A stretch of 64,000 nucleotides of DNA from NCBI GenBank assembly GCA_965275915.1, contig CBDHYI010000008.1, forward strand, positions 868,001 through 932,000, given 5' to 3'. The notes beneath the pieces are model-generated. The model searched no databases, was not told the origin of the DNA, and saw only the letters and a list, made by a program, of their open reading frames with translations. The stretch is from JBDWFY01 sp965275915 (GTDB lineage Bacteria > Pseudomonadota > Alphaproteobacteria > Rhizobiales > Stappiaceae). Made by a program: the position numbers and the translations under genes. Positions 16,791 to 25,076 of this stretch are shown piece by piece (positions within the stretch are counted from its first letter, which is position 1; the number at the start of each line of letters is the position of its first letter).

Positions 16791-16833
16791 GGAGAGATCA
16801 AGTCGATCCGGTGGGTATCAGGGGAGGTGGATC

Positions 16834-17787
16834 ATGCTGACGGACGAACAAATCGGGTTCTTCGAGAAACAAGGCTATCTTGTTGTCGATGATGTTCTTG
16901 ATCAGGAACAGATCATTCAACCTGTGAAAGCCGAGTATGCAGTGTTGCTGGATACTCTTTACGCGCGGTGGTTTGAGGACGGTCGCGTTGAGACCGCGCC
17001 TGACGGGTTGTCCTTTTATGACAAATTGCTGATCGCTTATCGCGCCGGATGCGACTGGTTTCAGCCGATGGACATCTCACTCCCCGGAACCCGTATCTGT
17101 CCTGACACACCGATGCATTTCGGTCCGGCGGTTCTGAAAATGATCACAGACAGCCGGCTGCTCGACTTGGTTGAAGATCTGATCGGGCCGGAAATCACCT
17201 CAAATCCAATTCAGCATGTCCGCATCAAACCGCCGGCTACCGACCTGCAACAGGATGAAATCCGGGCGCATATCACCGCGACCGACTGGCATCAGGATCG
17301 GGGTGTCGCGCTTGATGAGGCGGACGACACCACCATGATCACGGTCTGGTGCGCGATCTCCGACGCGACGGTGGAAAATGGCTGTCTTAAGGTGATCCCG
17401 GGCGCACACAATGAGGGCATGAAACCGCATTGTCCCAAGCTGCAAACCGCAATCGCCGATGGCCAGATTGATCATTCACGGGCTGTTCCGGTGCCGGTAA
17501 GATCGGGTGGCGTCCTGGTCCTTCATCCACTGACGCCGCATGCGTCGCTGGTGAACCGGACAAATGGGTTTCGCTGGTCTTTCGACCTGCGTTACAACGT
17601 GACCGGCGAGCCGTCCGGACGGTCCCATTTCCCAGAGTTTATTGCCCGCAGCCGCGTTGCGCCGGAGCGGGTTTTGAGCGATGCGGATGAATGGCGGCGG
17701 ATGTGGGAGGAGGCCCGAACCCGCCTTGCTGCGGCGCCGCATATCGATCTGCATCGCTGGTCGGCGGACGCGCCGGCATGTGCCTGA
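16834..17787 (+). CDS. Phytanoyl-CoA dioxygenase (PhyH) family protein
   Basis: Iron(II)/2-oxoglutarate-dependent oxygenase, 317 residues. ATG 16834 follows GGGGAGGTGG and starts MLTDEQIGFFEKQGYLVVDDVLD, the usual PhyH opening. Iron ligands: WHQD (H and D, near residues 153-155) and the distal His in PLTPHASLVNRT, with the 2-oxoglutarate Arg in GFRWSFDLRYN. GCLKVIPGAHNEGMKPH is the conserved strand after the first ligands. Context (a secreted cyclase-family hydrolase 43 bases upstream) does not identify the substrate. Roles include hydroxylation of natural products or osmolytes. Confidence 0.9.
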   Translation: MLTDEQIGFFEKQGYLVVDDVLDQEQIIQPVKAEYAVLLDTLYARWFEDGRVETAPDGLSFYDKLLIAYRAGCDWFQPMDISLPGTRICPDTPMHFGPAVLKMITDSRLLDLVEDLIGPEITSNPIQHVRIKPPATDLQQDEIRAHITATDWHQDRGVALDEADDTTMITVWCAISDATVENGCLKVIPGAHNEGMKPHCPKLQTAIADGQIDHSRAVPVPVRSGGVLVLHPLTPHASLVNRTNGFRWSFDLRYNVTGEPSGRSHFPEFIARSRVAPERVLSDADEWRRMWEEARTRLAAAPHIDLHRWSADAPACA

Positions 17788-17939
17788 GCCCTGTGTGCGG
17801 GCCGGCCTGCGTTAACCGGACAGTTTCGCCGAAATCTCTTCAGACGGGTCCGCGATAAGGAAGCATGTAACGGCTGAGGCGATGCTGAATGCCTTCACAG
17901 CAGGGCGTCTTTCCCGACAGAGAATTTCAGAGGGACAAT

Positions 17940-18865
17940 TTGATCTATTCTGAGCAACACACGGGACCGGCTGCGCCGCCTCAAAGGGCAGGGGCACTGT
18001 TTGCCGTTGTTGTATGCGCTCTGTTGTGGGGGCTTTACTGGGTACCCATCCGGATTTTGGAAGGCTACGGCCTTCAGGGAGCCTGGGCGGGCTTTGCGCT
18101 TTCGATCGCCGCCCTGGTACCCTCCCTGATTGTCGTTTGTTTCGCACCCGAAAAAAACTGCGAATGTCCCAGTTCTGGGGTGCGATTGCCGTCGGCGCTG
18201 CCATTTCCCTTTATGGGGTCTCGCTGTCCTACACCGACGTTATCCGTGCCGTCCTTCTGTTTTATCTCGCACCGGTCTGGAGCACGATCATTGAATGCCT
18301 TTTCATGGGGCGTCGTTGGAACTGGCGCAGTTTTATGGCGTTATCCCTGTCGTTTGTCGGGATTATCTTCATCTGCCGGGGCGAAGTGCCCCTGGAAGGG
18401 GCGGGGGCGATCGGCGACTGGATGGCTCTGGCGGCCGGGATGGCCTGGTCGGTCGGGACAGCCGCGATCTTTGTGCGAAGGGATGTGAGTTTACAGCCTT
18501 TGGTGGCCACCAGCATGACCGCCGCGGTTATCGTCTCCGGACTTTGCGTTCTAACGCTCAGCAGCCTGTCTTCGCTGGCCCGGCCGATCGGCCTGGAACT
18601 GATCGCAGTGTCCGTCGGTTTTGGCGCGATCTATGTGTTTCCGGTTATGACGGCGACCCTTTGGGGCGCACTTCGCTTTCCGCCAGCGACCATGAGCTTT
18701 GTCCTCACAGCCGAAATCGTCTCCGGAGTCGGCACTGCCGCTCTTGTTCTGGGAGAGCCCTTTGGCTGGCCGGAAGGTATCGGTGCCGTACTCATTGCAC
18801 TTGGCGCCACGACCGAAGTGATCGGGCCGAACGGACGTTCTGTACCGGAGCAGAACACCTCTTAA
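17940..18865 (+). pseudogene. EamA/DMT transporter split by a -1 frame change at a slippery site
   Basis: Two frames together give one complete EamA-type permease of ten helices. The first part (from TTG 17940 after AGAGGGAC, or ATG 17889) covers the start through helix 2, ending VCFAPEK. The remainder (LRMSQFWGAIAVGAAISLYG and on to 18865) lies in the -1 frame. The frames meet at GAA AAA AAC (18150-18158), exactly the canonical X XXY YYZ heptamer A AAA AAC. Without a shift, the first frame runs on as unrelated sequence to 18488. Either a one-base deletion in the A-run inactivated the gene, or it is a sequencing error, or ribosomes shift here. Second-half helices and the EP..A..GEPF-like motif (LGEPFGWPE) are intact, so decay, if any, is recent. 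Confidence 0.7.
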
Positions 18866-18905
18866 GGTTCAAGGATCCAACATAAATAAGGCACGCTCCG
18901 GAGCG

Positions 18906-19013
18906 TTACGCCGCGTGCACGGCGCTCAAGAACTGCTCCACCGACTGCTTGAGTTCCGTTGTTTCGTTTGTTGCCTCCCGCGCAGCATTCTCAACCTTGG
19001 TCGCGCAGATATT
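18906..19013 (-). pseudogene. Remnant of a chemoreceptor (MCP) C-terminus
   Basis: In the minus frame ending with TAA at 18906-18908, about 36 codons read ATKVENAAREATNETTELKQ and then SVEQFLSAVHAA before the stop. This ends just as alphaproteobacterial chemoreceptors do (L..EV..FL..VRAA; compare FIKTVRAA and FIQTVRSA in the two intact receptors at the right end of this window). Upstream the frame turns into unrelated sequence, so only the tail survives. The rest of 18866-19184 holds nothing else I can identify. Confidence 0.5.
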
Positions 19014-19184
19014 TTGGTTGCGGGACCCGCACAAATTAGACACATTTGAGTGTAACATGAGCGCAGCTGCGAAGAGAATATGGCTGACAGAAGGCGAGTC
19101 GCGGCAATCAGGGGTTTTGCATTTTCTCTTCGGAAAAAGAGACTCTGCGTGTGTCTGCGTACAGGGTGGATGTGGGAGATCAGG

Positions 19185-19565
19185 ATGAGGCGCGCGGCCG
19201 GTTTTACGCTCTGTATTTTGGGTTCGATGTCAATTGCGCTGGCGGAACCCGTGTTGTTGGTTTCCAACGACGGAAAATTCAGTTTCAAAGGCGAAATCAT
19301 TGAGTTTGACAGTGAGTTTTATCTTGTCAAAACGTCGGTGGGGGAAGTGAACATCCCCGTTTCGGAAGTCCGTTGCGAGGGTGGGGGCTGCCCTGATCCG
19401 ACCGTCATCTCCGGAACGCTCTCCGAAAAGAAAAAACTTGAGCTGTTTGAAGCCTTCAGCGCGTTTCCGAAAGATCAGCAGTCGCCGGAAGCGTCTGACG
19501 ATCCGCAAACGGAACAATTCAAGGCCTTTATTGAATGGCGCAAGAATAACGCGAAAGCGAACTGA
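19185..19565 (+). CDS. Small exported protein, N-domain type of PstS/OmpA-like binding proteins
   Basis: ATG 19185 after GGGAGATCAGG gives 126 residues with a Sec signal (RRAAGFTLCILGSMSIALA-E, cleavage near residue 19). The mature part VLLVSNDGKFSFKGEIIEFD then EFYLVKTSVGEVNIPVSEV and CEGGGCP resembles the domain that opens some large phosphate-type or OmpA-fused binding proteins in alphaproteobacteria; that comparison is from memory. Here it stands alone, with a charged, helical C-terminal part. The next gene, 220 bp downstream, encodes another solute-binding protein, so the two may work together in the periplasm. Confidence 0.7.
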   Translation: MRRAAGFTLCILGSMSIALAEPVLLVSNDGKFSFKGEIIEFDSEFYLVKTSVGEVNIPVSEVRCEGGGCPDPTVISGTLSEKKKLELFEAFSAFPKDQQSPEASDDPQTEQFKAFIEWRKNNAKAN

Positions 19566-19785
19566 CCTGACGGATCGGATGATTTTGTTCGAAGACGGGA
19601 TCCGGTCATCAACAACCTGTCCGGCACGGCAAATCCAACTGAAAGCAGCAAGTAAAGGGAGACCGCTTGATATGATATTGACGAGCCCGTAGCCCGTGCA
19701 AAACAATCAGACCGGGTCGGTTCGAACCAGCGGTCCAATAAATTCTTTTCCAGTTCACCCCCAGTATCAGCGCTCAGAGAAAATC

Positions 19786-20877
19786 ATGAAGTCCTTTAAC
19801 CTGCCTACATCCCTTGCAATTGCTGGTGCCCTAACAATTGGGGCAGCAATCAATCCCGGTCAGCCAAACGCGCAAGAATTACAATGCGGCGGTACCTACA
19901 CGGTGGTACCGGGTGACAGTCTGAGCCTGATCGCGCAACGTGTTTACGGGGATCCGTCTGGATCGCAGATTATTTACAGCGCCAATTCGAGTGCCATCGG
20001 TACAAATCCCGGCCTTATCTTCGTTGGAACGGTCCTGACAATACCCTGCGTCGGAAACATTGTCCCCTCCAGCGCAAATGCTGCGGCGATCCGTCAGACA
20101 AGAACGACAGGCGCGCTCCCTGCACCGGAACCTCGCCAGATCCGGGTGGTAACGGGAACCGATTGGGCGCCATTTCTCAACGAGGATCAGGAGCAGGGAG
20201 GGATGCTCACTGAAGTCACCAACGTGGCTCTTTCATCGGCAGAAGGCAGCCCGTCCTATAAGATCGATTTCATCAATGACTGGGGCGCTCACCTGCAACC
20301 TCTGATCTCCGATCACGCCTACGACTTCAGCATTGCCTGGTTCAAGCCGAATTGCGCCGTTGTGGACAGGCTGAGCGATGATTCCAAATTTCGGTGCAAC
20401 AATCTTGACTGGTCAGAACCGATGTTCGAGCAGATCATCGGTTATTATACACGTGCGGATCATCCAAGACCCGAATCCCATCAGGATCTGTTCGGCCTGA
20501 CGATTTGCAGACCATCCGGTTATGCAACCTTCATGATGGAGGAGAACAATCTGGTCGAGCCGAATATCAGGTTGGAAAGGCCCGGAAAGACCACGGATTG
20601 TTTTGAAGGGCTGGTTGCAGGCAGATACGATGCCGTGGTGCTGGCGTCAGATACAGCAGAAGGGGCGATCACAGCGGTGGGTGTAAAGGACAAAGTCACC
20701 TTCCACGAACATCTGTCGCAGGTGGCGACCATTCACGCCGTGATTGCCAAAACCAATCCGCGCGGGAAAGAGTTTTTGGCTGTTTTGGACAGTGGCCTGA
20801 AAAACATCAAGGATTCCGGCGAATGGTTCCGCATTGTTGCCAGACACATGGCGGAACACAGGACGAAAACCCAGTAA
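19786..20877 (+). CDS. Periplasmic LysM plus solute-binding protein
   Basis: ATG 19786 (AGAGA ahead) gives 363 residues. A Sec signal ends near AINPGQPNAQ. A LysM domain follows (GGTYTVVPGDSLSLIAQRVY ... LIFVGTVLTIPC, about residues 35-85), which binds peptidoglycan. From about residue 115 a family-3-type binding fold begins: IRVVTGTDWAPFLNEDQEQGGMLTEVTNVAL, DFINDWGAHLQPL, FDFSIAWFKPNC-like segment, and GLTICRPSGYATFMME. So the protein probably ties a ligand-binding or sensing module to the cell wall. No ABC permease is nearby, so sensing is as likely as uptake. A strong terminator follows. Confidence 0.82.
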   Translation: MKSFNLPTSLAIAGALTIGAAINPGQPNAQELQCGGTYTVVPGDSLSLIAQRVYGDPSGSQIIYSANSSAIGTNPGLIFVGTVLTIPCVGNIVPSSANAAAIRQTRTTGALPAPEPRQIRVVTGTDWAPFLNEDQEQGGMLTEVTNVALSSAEGSPSYKIDFINDWGAHLQPLISDHAYDFSIAWFKPNCAVVDRLSDDSKFRCNNLDWSEPMFEQIIGYYTRADHPRPESHQDLFGLTICRPSGYATFMMEENNLVEPNIRLERPGKTTDCFEGLVAGRYDAVVLASDTAEGAITAVGVKDKVTFHEHLSQVATIHAVIAKTNPRGKEFLAVLDSGLKNIKDSGEWFRIVARHMAEHRTKTQ

Positions 20878-20902
20878 GTTCGACAGAACAAGACTGCACG
20901 AA

Positions 20903-20937
20903 GCGCCTGCCGTGTTTACAGCGGCAGGCGCTTTTTT
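20903..20937 (+). terminator. Strong intrinsic terminator
   Basis: GCGCCTGCCG (20903-20912) and CGGCAGGCGC (20922-20931) pair perfectly around a nine-base loop and are followed by six T. It lies 25 bases after the stop of the LysM/binding protein gene. Confidence 0.93.
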
Positions 20938-21067
20938 CGTCTGACATCAGAAGGCTGAAACCTGAGACGAGGTCATGCTTGCTTGTGGAGGACGAAAACT
21001 CTGCTGATCCGGATTGCCGCTCGAGTTCTCTTTGTTGCCCGGCTCAACAATATCACCGGCCGTTAGG

Positions 21068-21274
21068 TTATGGCGCCCGATATTCCAGGATATCGCCTGG
21101 TTGACAGTCCAGAACCTCGCAGATCCTGTTCAGCGTCTCGAAGCGAATGCCCTTCACCTTGCCGGATTTCAGCAGGGAAATATTCTGCTCGGTAATGCCG
21201 ATCTTTTCCGACAGTTCCCGGGAACGCATCTTCCTGCGGGCGAGCATGACATCCAGATTCACAACAATTGCCAT
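21068..21274 (-). CDS. YozG-like Cro/XRE HTH regulator
   Basis: A 68-residue DNA-binding protein. ATG 21274 is preferred: GAGG lies 8 bases upstream and the reading AIVVNLDVMLARRKMRSREL is the usual start of this family; further starts at 21304 or 21334 would overlap the previous gene. The HTH is in ELSEKIGITEQNISLLKSGK, and the end CEVLDCQPGDILEY is diagnostic. Such regulators are almost always paired with a DUF2975 membrane protein, as here, 7 bases upstream. The target is probably its own operon. Homologues occur in many bacteria and their physiological role is not well defined. Confidence 0.88.
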   Translation of the reverse strand: MAIVVNLDVMLARRKMRSRELSEKIGITEQNISLLKSGKVKGIRFETLNRICEVLDCQPGDILEYRAP

Positions 21275-21281
21275 GCCGTCC

Positions 21282-21824
21282 TCAAACGATTTGCCGGTTT
21301 TCATTGTTGATGCGCGCCGCTTCATGCAAAACATGTCCGATCACCAGGAGCAGCCCGCCTGTGAGAAATACGAAAAACAAATCGCTCGATAGTGAAACAA
21401 CCAGTTGCCTTTGACCTTTCGGATTATCGAACGTCAAAAGCAGGCTCCCCAGCGAATATGTGAATACGGTAAGGACCGCGTTCAGAATCATAGCGAACCC
21501 GACATTCCGAATATAGCGTGAAGGGGCTCCGCCAAAGACATCGCCCCCTGCATAACACGAAAACAGCGCGCGAAGATTCCACAGACCGTAGAGGGCTGCT
21601 GCGAACGGTCCGGACAACAACAACAGGAAGCCCAGGCGTTTTAAAAGTATGAGTTCCGCCGGATAATCAATGGTCTCGTAGGCAAGCGCGACCATCGTGT
21701 CGAACCAGGACGGAACCAGCAGGACACTCAATGCAAATCCAATAAATATCGTGATGCCGAGTGTGGTGAGACGTTTAAGCCAGAGGCTCAACGTTCTTAT
21801 TCTTACAAGCGGGTTGGCGGCCAT
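21282..21824 (-). CDS. DUF2975 family membrane protein
   Basis: Four-helix inner-membrane protein of 180 residues, starting from ATG 21824 (GGAG ten bases upstream). Helices near residues 17-37, 58-83, 105-130 and 148-168. The pairing with the small HTH gene just downstream is the family hallmark. The earlier ATG at 21863 would add 13 residues and no feature. Function is not known; in other bacteria the pair is proposed to be a membrane sensor with its regulator. It is divergent from the lipoprotein gene at 21918, with an AT-rich 90-bp promoter region between them. Confidence 0.8.
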   Translation of the reverse strand: MAANPLVRIRTLSLWLKRLTTLGITIFIGFALSVLLVPSWFDTMVALAYETIDYPAELILLKRLGFLLLLSGPFAAALYGLWNLRALFSCYAGGDVFGGAPSRYIRNVGFAMILNAVLTVFTYSLGSLLLTFDNPKGQRQLVVSLSSDLFFVFLTGGLLLVIGHVLHEAARINNENRQIV

Positions 21825-21917
21825 GTGATGCACTCCGGTTGACTTAATAAATAGAATTGACACGTTATAAAATAAACGTAAAACAATAAAAAATTATTGT
21901 CAATTGGAGAAATTGCA

Positions 21918-22493
21918 ATGCGATTTCTATTTATTCCGTTTTTCATCGCGATGCTGATCGGATGTGCTCATGTGCCCGTCGGATCCTTGTTAAAACTTCG
22001 CCAGCTTGACGTTCTTACCGTGGACCCGGGTGCGATTAAGGTTGCGATCGCTATGCCCGACGAAATCAGAATTGTCGAAGGCGGCGCTGTGCTTCATTTT
22101 GGTGTTAAAGAATCGACTGCCGGTGAAGCGCGCTCTGAATCGTTCACACTTGAACAGGAAACACTCAGCACAGGGCCGTCCTTTATCCCTGGCGCCGCCG
22201 GCATCAGCGGCCATATCACCGAATTCAGAATATCGGAGACCGACATCTCTCGTATCAGGGCGTTGCAGACGGACATTGCCGGCCGCAAGGCGCGTTATCC
22301 GAATGATCTGGAGGGGTTCATTTCAGTCGATGCAAAGGGATGCCTGCAAACGGCGGACCTGCCGGATAAGCTGCCGATGACAACCTGGTTGAAAACCGAC
22401 AATGAACAGGCATTCTTTGTTTTGACAAAGGATGTTGATCTGACTGAGATTATGACGGCGGAAGAACTCAGCCGCGAATTGCAACCGTGCTGA
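21918..22493 (+). CDS. Lipoprotein of unknown function
   Basis: 191 residues from ATG 21918 (TTGGAGAAATT ahead). The signal RFLFIPFFIAMLIGC has a lipobox LIGC with Cys 15. The body begins LLKLRQLDVLTVDPGAIKVA and includes a strand-rich part (IRIVEGGAVLHFGV) and a C-terminal segment with WLKTDNEQAFFVLTKDVDL; the last residue is Cys. The pattern resembles bacterial proteins annotated only as hypothetical. It is divergent from the DUF2975/HTH pair and so may be under the same regulator. Confidence 0.7.
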   Translation: MRFLFIPFFIAMLIGCAHVPVGSLLKLRQLDVLTVDPGAIKVAIAMPDEIRIVEGGAVLHFGVKESTAGEARSESFTLEQETLSTGPSFIPGAAGISGHITEFRISETDISRIRALQTDIAGRKARYPNDLEGFISVDAKGCLQTADLPDKLPMTTWLKTDNEQAFFVLTKDVDLTEIMTAEELSRELQPC

Positions 22494-22602
22494 GGCTTGC
22501 GGGATATACTGGAAATCATTGCGGCTGATTGGGCCGAACAGGGTAACGGGCAAATCTGTCCGTGCCGCTGCACCGCACAACAGTCATTCAGGGGAGGACG
22601 GC

Positions 22603-23214
22603 ATGGTTGACTTTTACGACCGGTTGACCGACTTCGCAAAGACCGAGTCTCAGGCCGTCCGCCAGCGGATCGAAGCGGATCTGTGGGCTGAGCACGGGGC
22701 CGAACAAGCGGTGTTCGTTCTCGACCTGAGCGGGTTTTCAAGGCATGCGGACAAACATGGAATTGTTCATTTTCTGGCGCTGATCCAGCAGATGCGGATC
22801 CTGCTGAAGCCACTTGTTGAAGATCACCGGGGAACGGTCGTGAAGTTTGAGGCCGACAACTGTTTTGCGCGTTTTTCAAACCCCATGAATGCGATCGAGG
22901 CAGCGATAGAATGCAATCACACGCTTGATGCGCTCAACCGAACGGTTCATCAGGACTTTGAGATCAACGCGTCGGTGGGGATAGACTTCGGCTGGATCCT
23001 CCTGGTCCGGGAAACCGATTTTTACGGGATGCCCGTCAACATTGCGAGTAAGCTCGGAGAAGACATTGCGCGTCCGGGACAGATTCTTGTAACGGACCAT
23101 GCCATAAGGAAAATCGGTGCCCGGAACGATGTCATGACCGAACCTCATCCGGTCAGCATTTACGATCTTGAAATCGAGGCACATGAAATTCTGTACCGGG
23201 ACACCCGGTCCTGA
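22603..23214 (+). CDS. Class III nucleotidyl cyclase-like protein
   Basis: Single-domain cytoplasmic protein of 203 residues from ATG 22603 (GGGGAGGACGGC ahead). It reads as a class III adenylate/guanylate cyclase catalytic domain: AVFVLDLSGFSRHA carries the first metal Asp, VVKFEADNCFARF carries the substrate Lys and second metal Asp (usually K..GD, here K..AD), and DFYGMPVNIASKLGED matches YG..VN.ASRL with the transition-state Asn kept but the Arg replaced by Lys. Short N-terminal helix, no sensor domain. It may make cAMP weakly or be a degenerate cyclase. The next gene starts about 115 bp downstream and might be a partner. Confidence 0.75.
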   Translation: MVDFYDRLTDFAKTESQAVRQRIEADLWAEHGAEQAVFVLDLSGFSRHADKHGIVHFLALIQQMRILLKPLVEDHRGTVVKFEADNCFARFSNPMNAIEAAIECNHTLDALNRTVHQDFEINASVGIDFGWILLVRETDFYGMPVNIASKLGEDIARPGQILVTDHAIRKIGARNDVMTEPHPVSIYDLEIEAHEILYRDTRS

Positions 23215-23329
23215 GCTTATGGAAGAAATTGCGGTGTGTCTCCGCTGCCGGTTATATGAGACGTACGAGTCGCTTAGGGTTGTTTTCGGAACGAATGTCA
23301 CCGACATTGAATAACAGACGAGTGTGTCC

Positions 23330-24133
23330 ATGCTGATGCGTCTGGATGCGGACAAGATCATTGCCACCGTGGACACATTGGCACAGCGTGTTCGTGAGCG
23401 GTTTCCCGATGCGGGATTGGCGCGGCTTGCAGACGATTTCACCCATGTCGCACGGGCCATGCGGGACGACGCCGTTGCACTGAGACGCCCCAACTGGCGG
23501 CTCAGGACCATGACAATTGGCATGCTGGTTGCGGGGCTTGTGGTTTTCGGGCTCGTGGCCAAGGAATTGCACATCAACGCACCCGTTTCGGAAGTGGGGA
23601 CGTTGGTTCAAATTCTGGAACCTGCCGCCAATATCGCCATTTTGGTGTCGCTGGGTATTCTGTTTATTGTCCGGCTTGAATTGCGGTGGAAACGCAATCA
23701 GGCGATGGCCTCACTCCACTCCCTGCGATCGATGATCCATGTCATTGATATGCATCAACTCACCAAGGATCCGAGCGTGCTTCTTGGTGCGATCAAGCCG
23801 ACCGCCAGTTCGCCCAGGCGGACGATGGATCAGTTCGCGCTTCACCGCTATCTCGACTATTGCTCCGAGATGCTGTCATTGTCGGGCAAGCTCGCAGCGC
23901 TTTATACGCAGAGCGTTCAGGATCAGGTGGTGATTGAAACCGTCAATGAGCTTGAGGCGCTGTCGACGAACCTGACACGCAAGATCTGGCAGAAAATCAT
24001 GATCCTTGATCGGGCGGCGACTTATCAACCGGATCTGTCAGGGTTGCGCCCCGGTATCAGCCGCCATCTTTCGCCTGAAGAGGGCGGCCGGAGCGTGACG
24101 GGATCGCCGGATAGTGCTCCGAACCCGGACTGA
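23330..24133 (+). CDS. Two-helix membrane protein with cytoplasmic coiled regions
   Basis: 267 residues; ATG 23330 is likelier than the GTG at 23324. N-terminal amphipathic helix (DADKIIATVDTLAQRVRERF), then two membrane segments near residues 60-80 (TMTIGMLVAGLVVFGLVA) and 96-118 (AANIAILVSLGILFIVRLEL), and a long, mostly helical cytoplasmic C-terminus with basic residues and a disordered tail (SPEEGGRSVTGSPDSAPNPD). I do not recognise the family. It follows the cyclase-like gene on the same strand, so the two may form a membrane signalling pair. Confidence 0.7.
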   Translation: MLMRLDADKIIATVDTLAQRVRERFPDAGLARLADDFTHVARAMRDDAVALRRPNWRLRTMTIGMLVAGLVVFGLVAKELHINAPVSEVGTLVQILEPAANIAILVSLGILFIVRLELRWKRNQAMASLHSLRSMIHVIDMHQLTKDPSVLLGAIKPTASSPRRTMDQFALHRYLDYCSEMLSLSGKLAALYTQSVQDQVVIETVNELEALSTNLTRKIWQKIMILDRAATYQPDLSGLRPGISRHLSPEEGGRSVTGSPDSAPNPD

Positions 24134-24241
24134 CGGACTTTGACATATGATCGGCATTTTCCAAAAATACGACATACGAGAGCTATTTCAAACGGCGTTG
24201 AAACGGACCGGAAGGCGCCGGTGAGGGAGACAGCAATTTCG

Positions 24242-24778
24242 ATGAAACGCATATTGCGAATTGGGCTGATCGGCTCCGCGTTGCTGGCGGGAACAGGGGT
24301 GAACCAGACGACGGCTCAGGATGCGTCAAGTGCGAAACTTGAGCCGTGTCTTGACGCCGTCGGGACGTTCATGACCTACCGGTCGATTATAGACGACGGT
24401 GCGGAAAAGAAGGGCCGCAGCATGTTGTCCCTGACCAATGACGGTCTTGCGTATTTCACTGACTCGGCGCAGGGGGGTGGCAAAACATTCCAGCCCTTTA
24501 CCGACGGCCGCGGATCGTGGCGCTGTATCTCGAACGAAGACGGAAAGATCATGTTTTCGGTCCTCGTGTTTCATTTCACGTTGCCGACACCGCAGGACCC
24601 GCGCCAGAAAATCTCCCGTGTGATCACGCGCGCGACCTATGATCTGGAGAAGAAAGGACTGACCGGCGAGACGGCCATTGTCTATCTGCCGCTCTATGAC
24701 AATCCCATGGGGGCGGGGATGCCGGGCAACCGGATCAACTATAAATTCACCGGATTTCCGATTGAGGTTCCCGACTAG
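24242..24778 (+). CDS. Exported protein of unknown function
   Basis: 178 residues from ATG 24242 (GGGAGACAG ahead). Sec signal KRILRIGLIGSALLAGTG then TTAQ-D. The mature protein has two Cys (PCLDAVGTF and SWRCISNEDG) that could form a disulfide, and several beta strands (IMFSVLVFHFTLP, TAIVYLPLYDNP). I cannot name the family. Its stop codon TAG (24776-24778) is made of the TA target bases plus the first base of the MITE-like element, as described for that element. Confidence 0.65.
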   Translation: MKRILRIGLIGSALLAGTGVNQTTAQDASSAKLEPCLDAVGTFMTYRSIIDDGAEKKGRSMLSLTNDGLAYFTDSAQGGGKTFQPFTDGRGSWRCISNEDGKIMFSVLVFHFTLPTPQDPRQKISRVITRATYDLEKKGLTGETAIVYLPLYDNPMGAGMPGNRINYKFTGFPIEVPD

Positions 24779-25076
24779 AGCGAGTTGTGATTGGATTGAT
24801 GCATTTGATGGTGGAAAATCGGTTCACTCGGTAAGGCGCGTCCCGTGGCGCGATGCGGCGCATCGGGCAACGGGCGCAACGATGTCCGATGGGCCGATTT
24901 TCCCCACCCCTGAGAGGAAGGAACTGTTGCAAATCAATGGTGAATGGGCCGGGCCATTTTGCCCCCTGACCGCGTTGGTTTGCGCTTTTGGTGGGGTAGC
25001 ACCACGGTACGCAAACCGTCTTGTCAGCGACCAAAATGGCCTCGGTCAAATGCATCAATCTAATCACAACTCGCTC
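24778..25076. repeat. 299-bp MITE-like element inserted in a CTAG site
   Basis: Terminal inverted repeats of 31 bases (24778-24808 and 25046-25076) match at 30 positions, starting GAGCGAGTTGTGATT. TA flanks both ends inside CTA...TAG, the pattern left by IS630/Tc1-type transposition, which duplicates TA and for IS630 prefers CTAG. Inside are further nested pairs, e.g. GGTGGAAAATCGG near 24811 with CCGATTTTCC near 24895, and GGCCATTTTG near 24953 with CAAAATGGCC near 25031. No coding frame; it is non-autonomous. It lies between two convergent genes and supplies the last base of both TAG stop codons. Confidence 0.85.
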
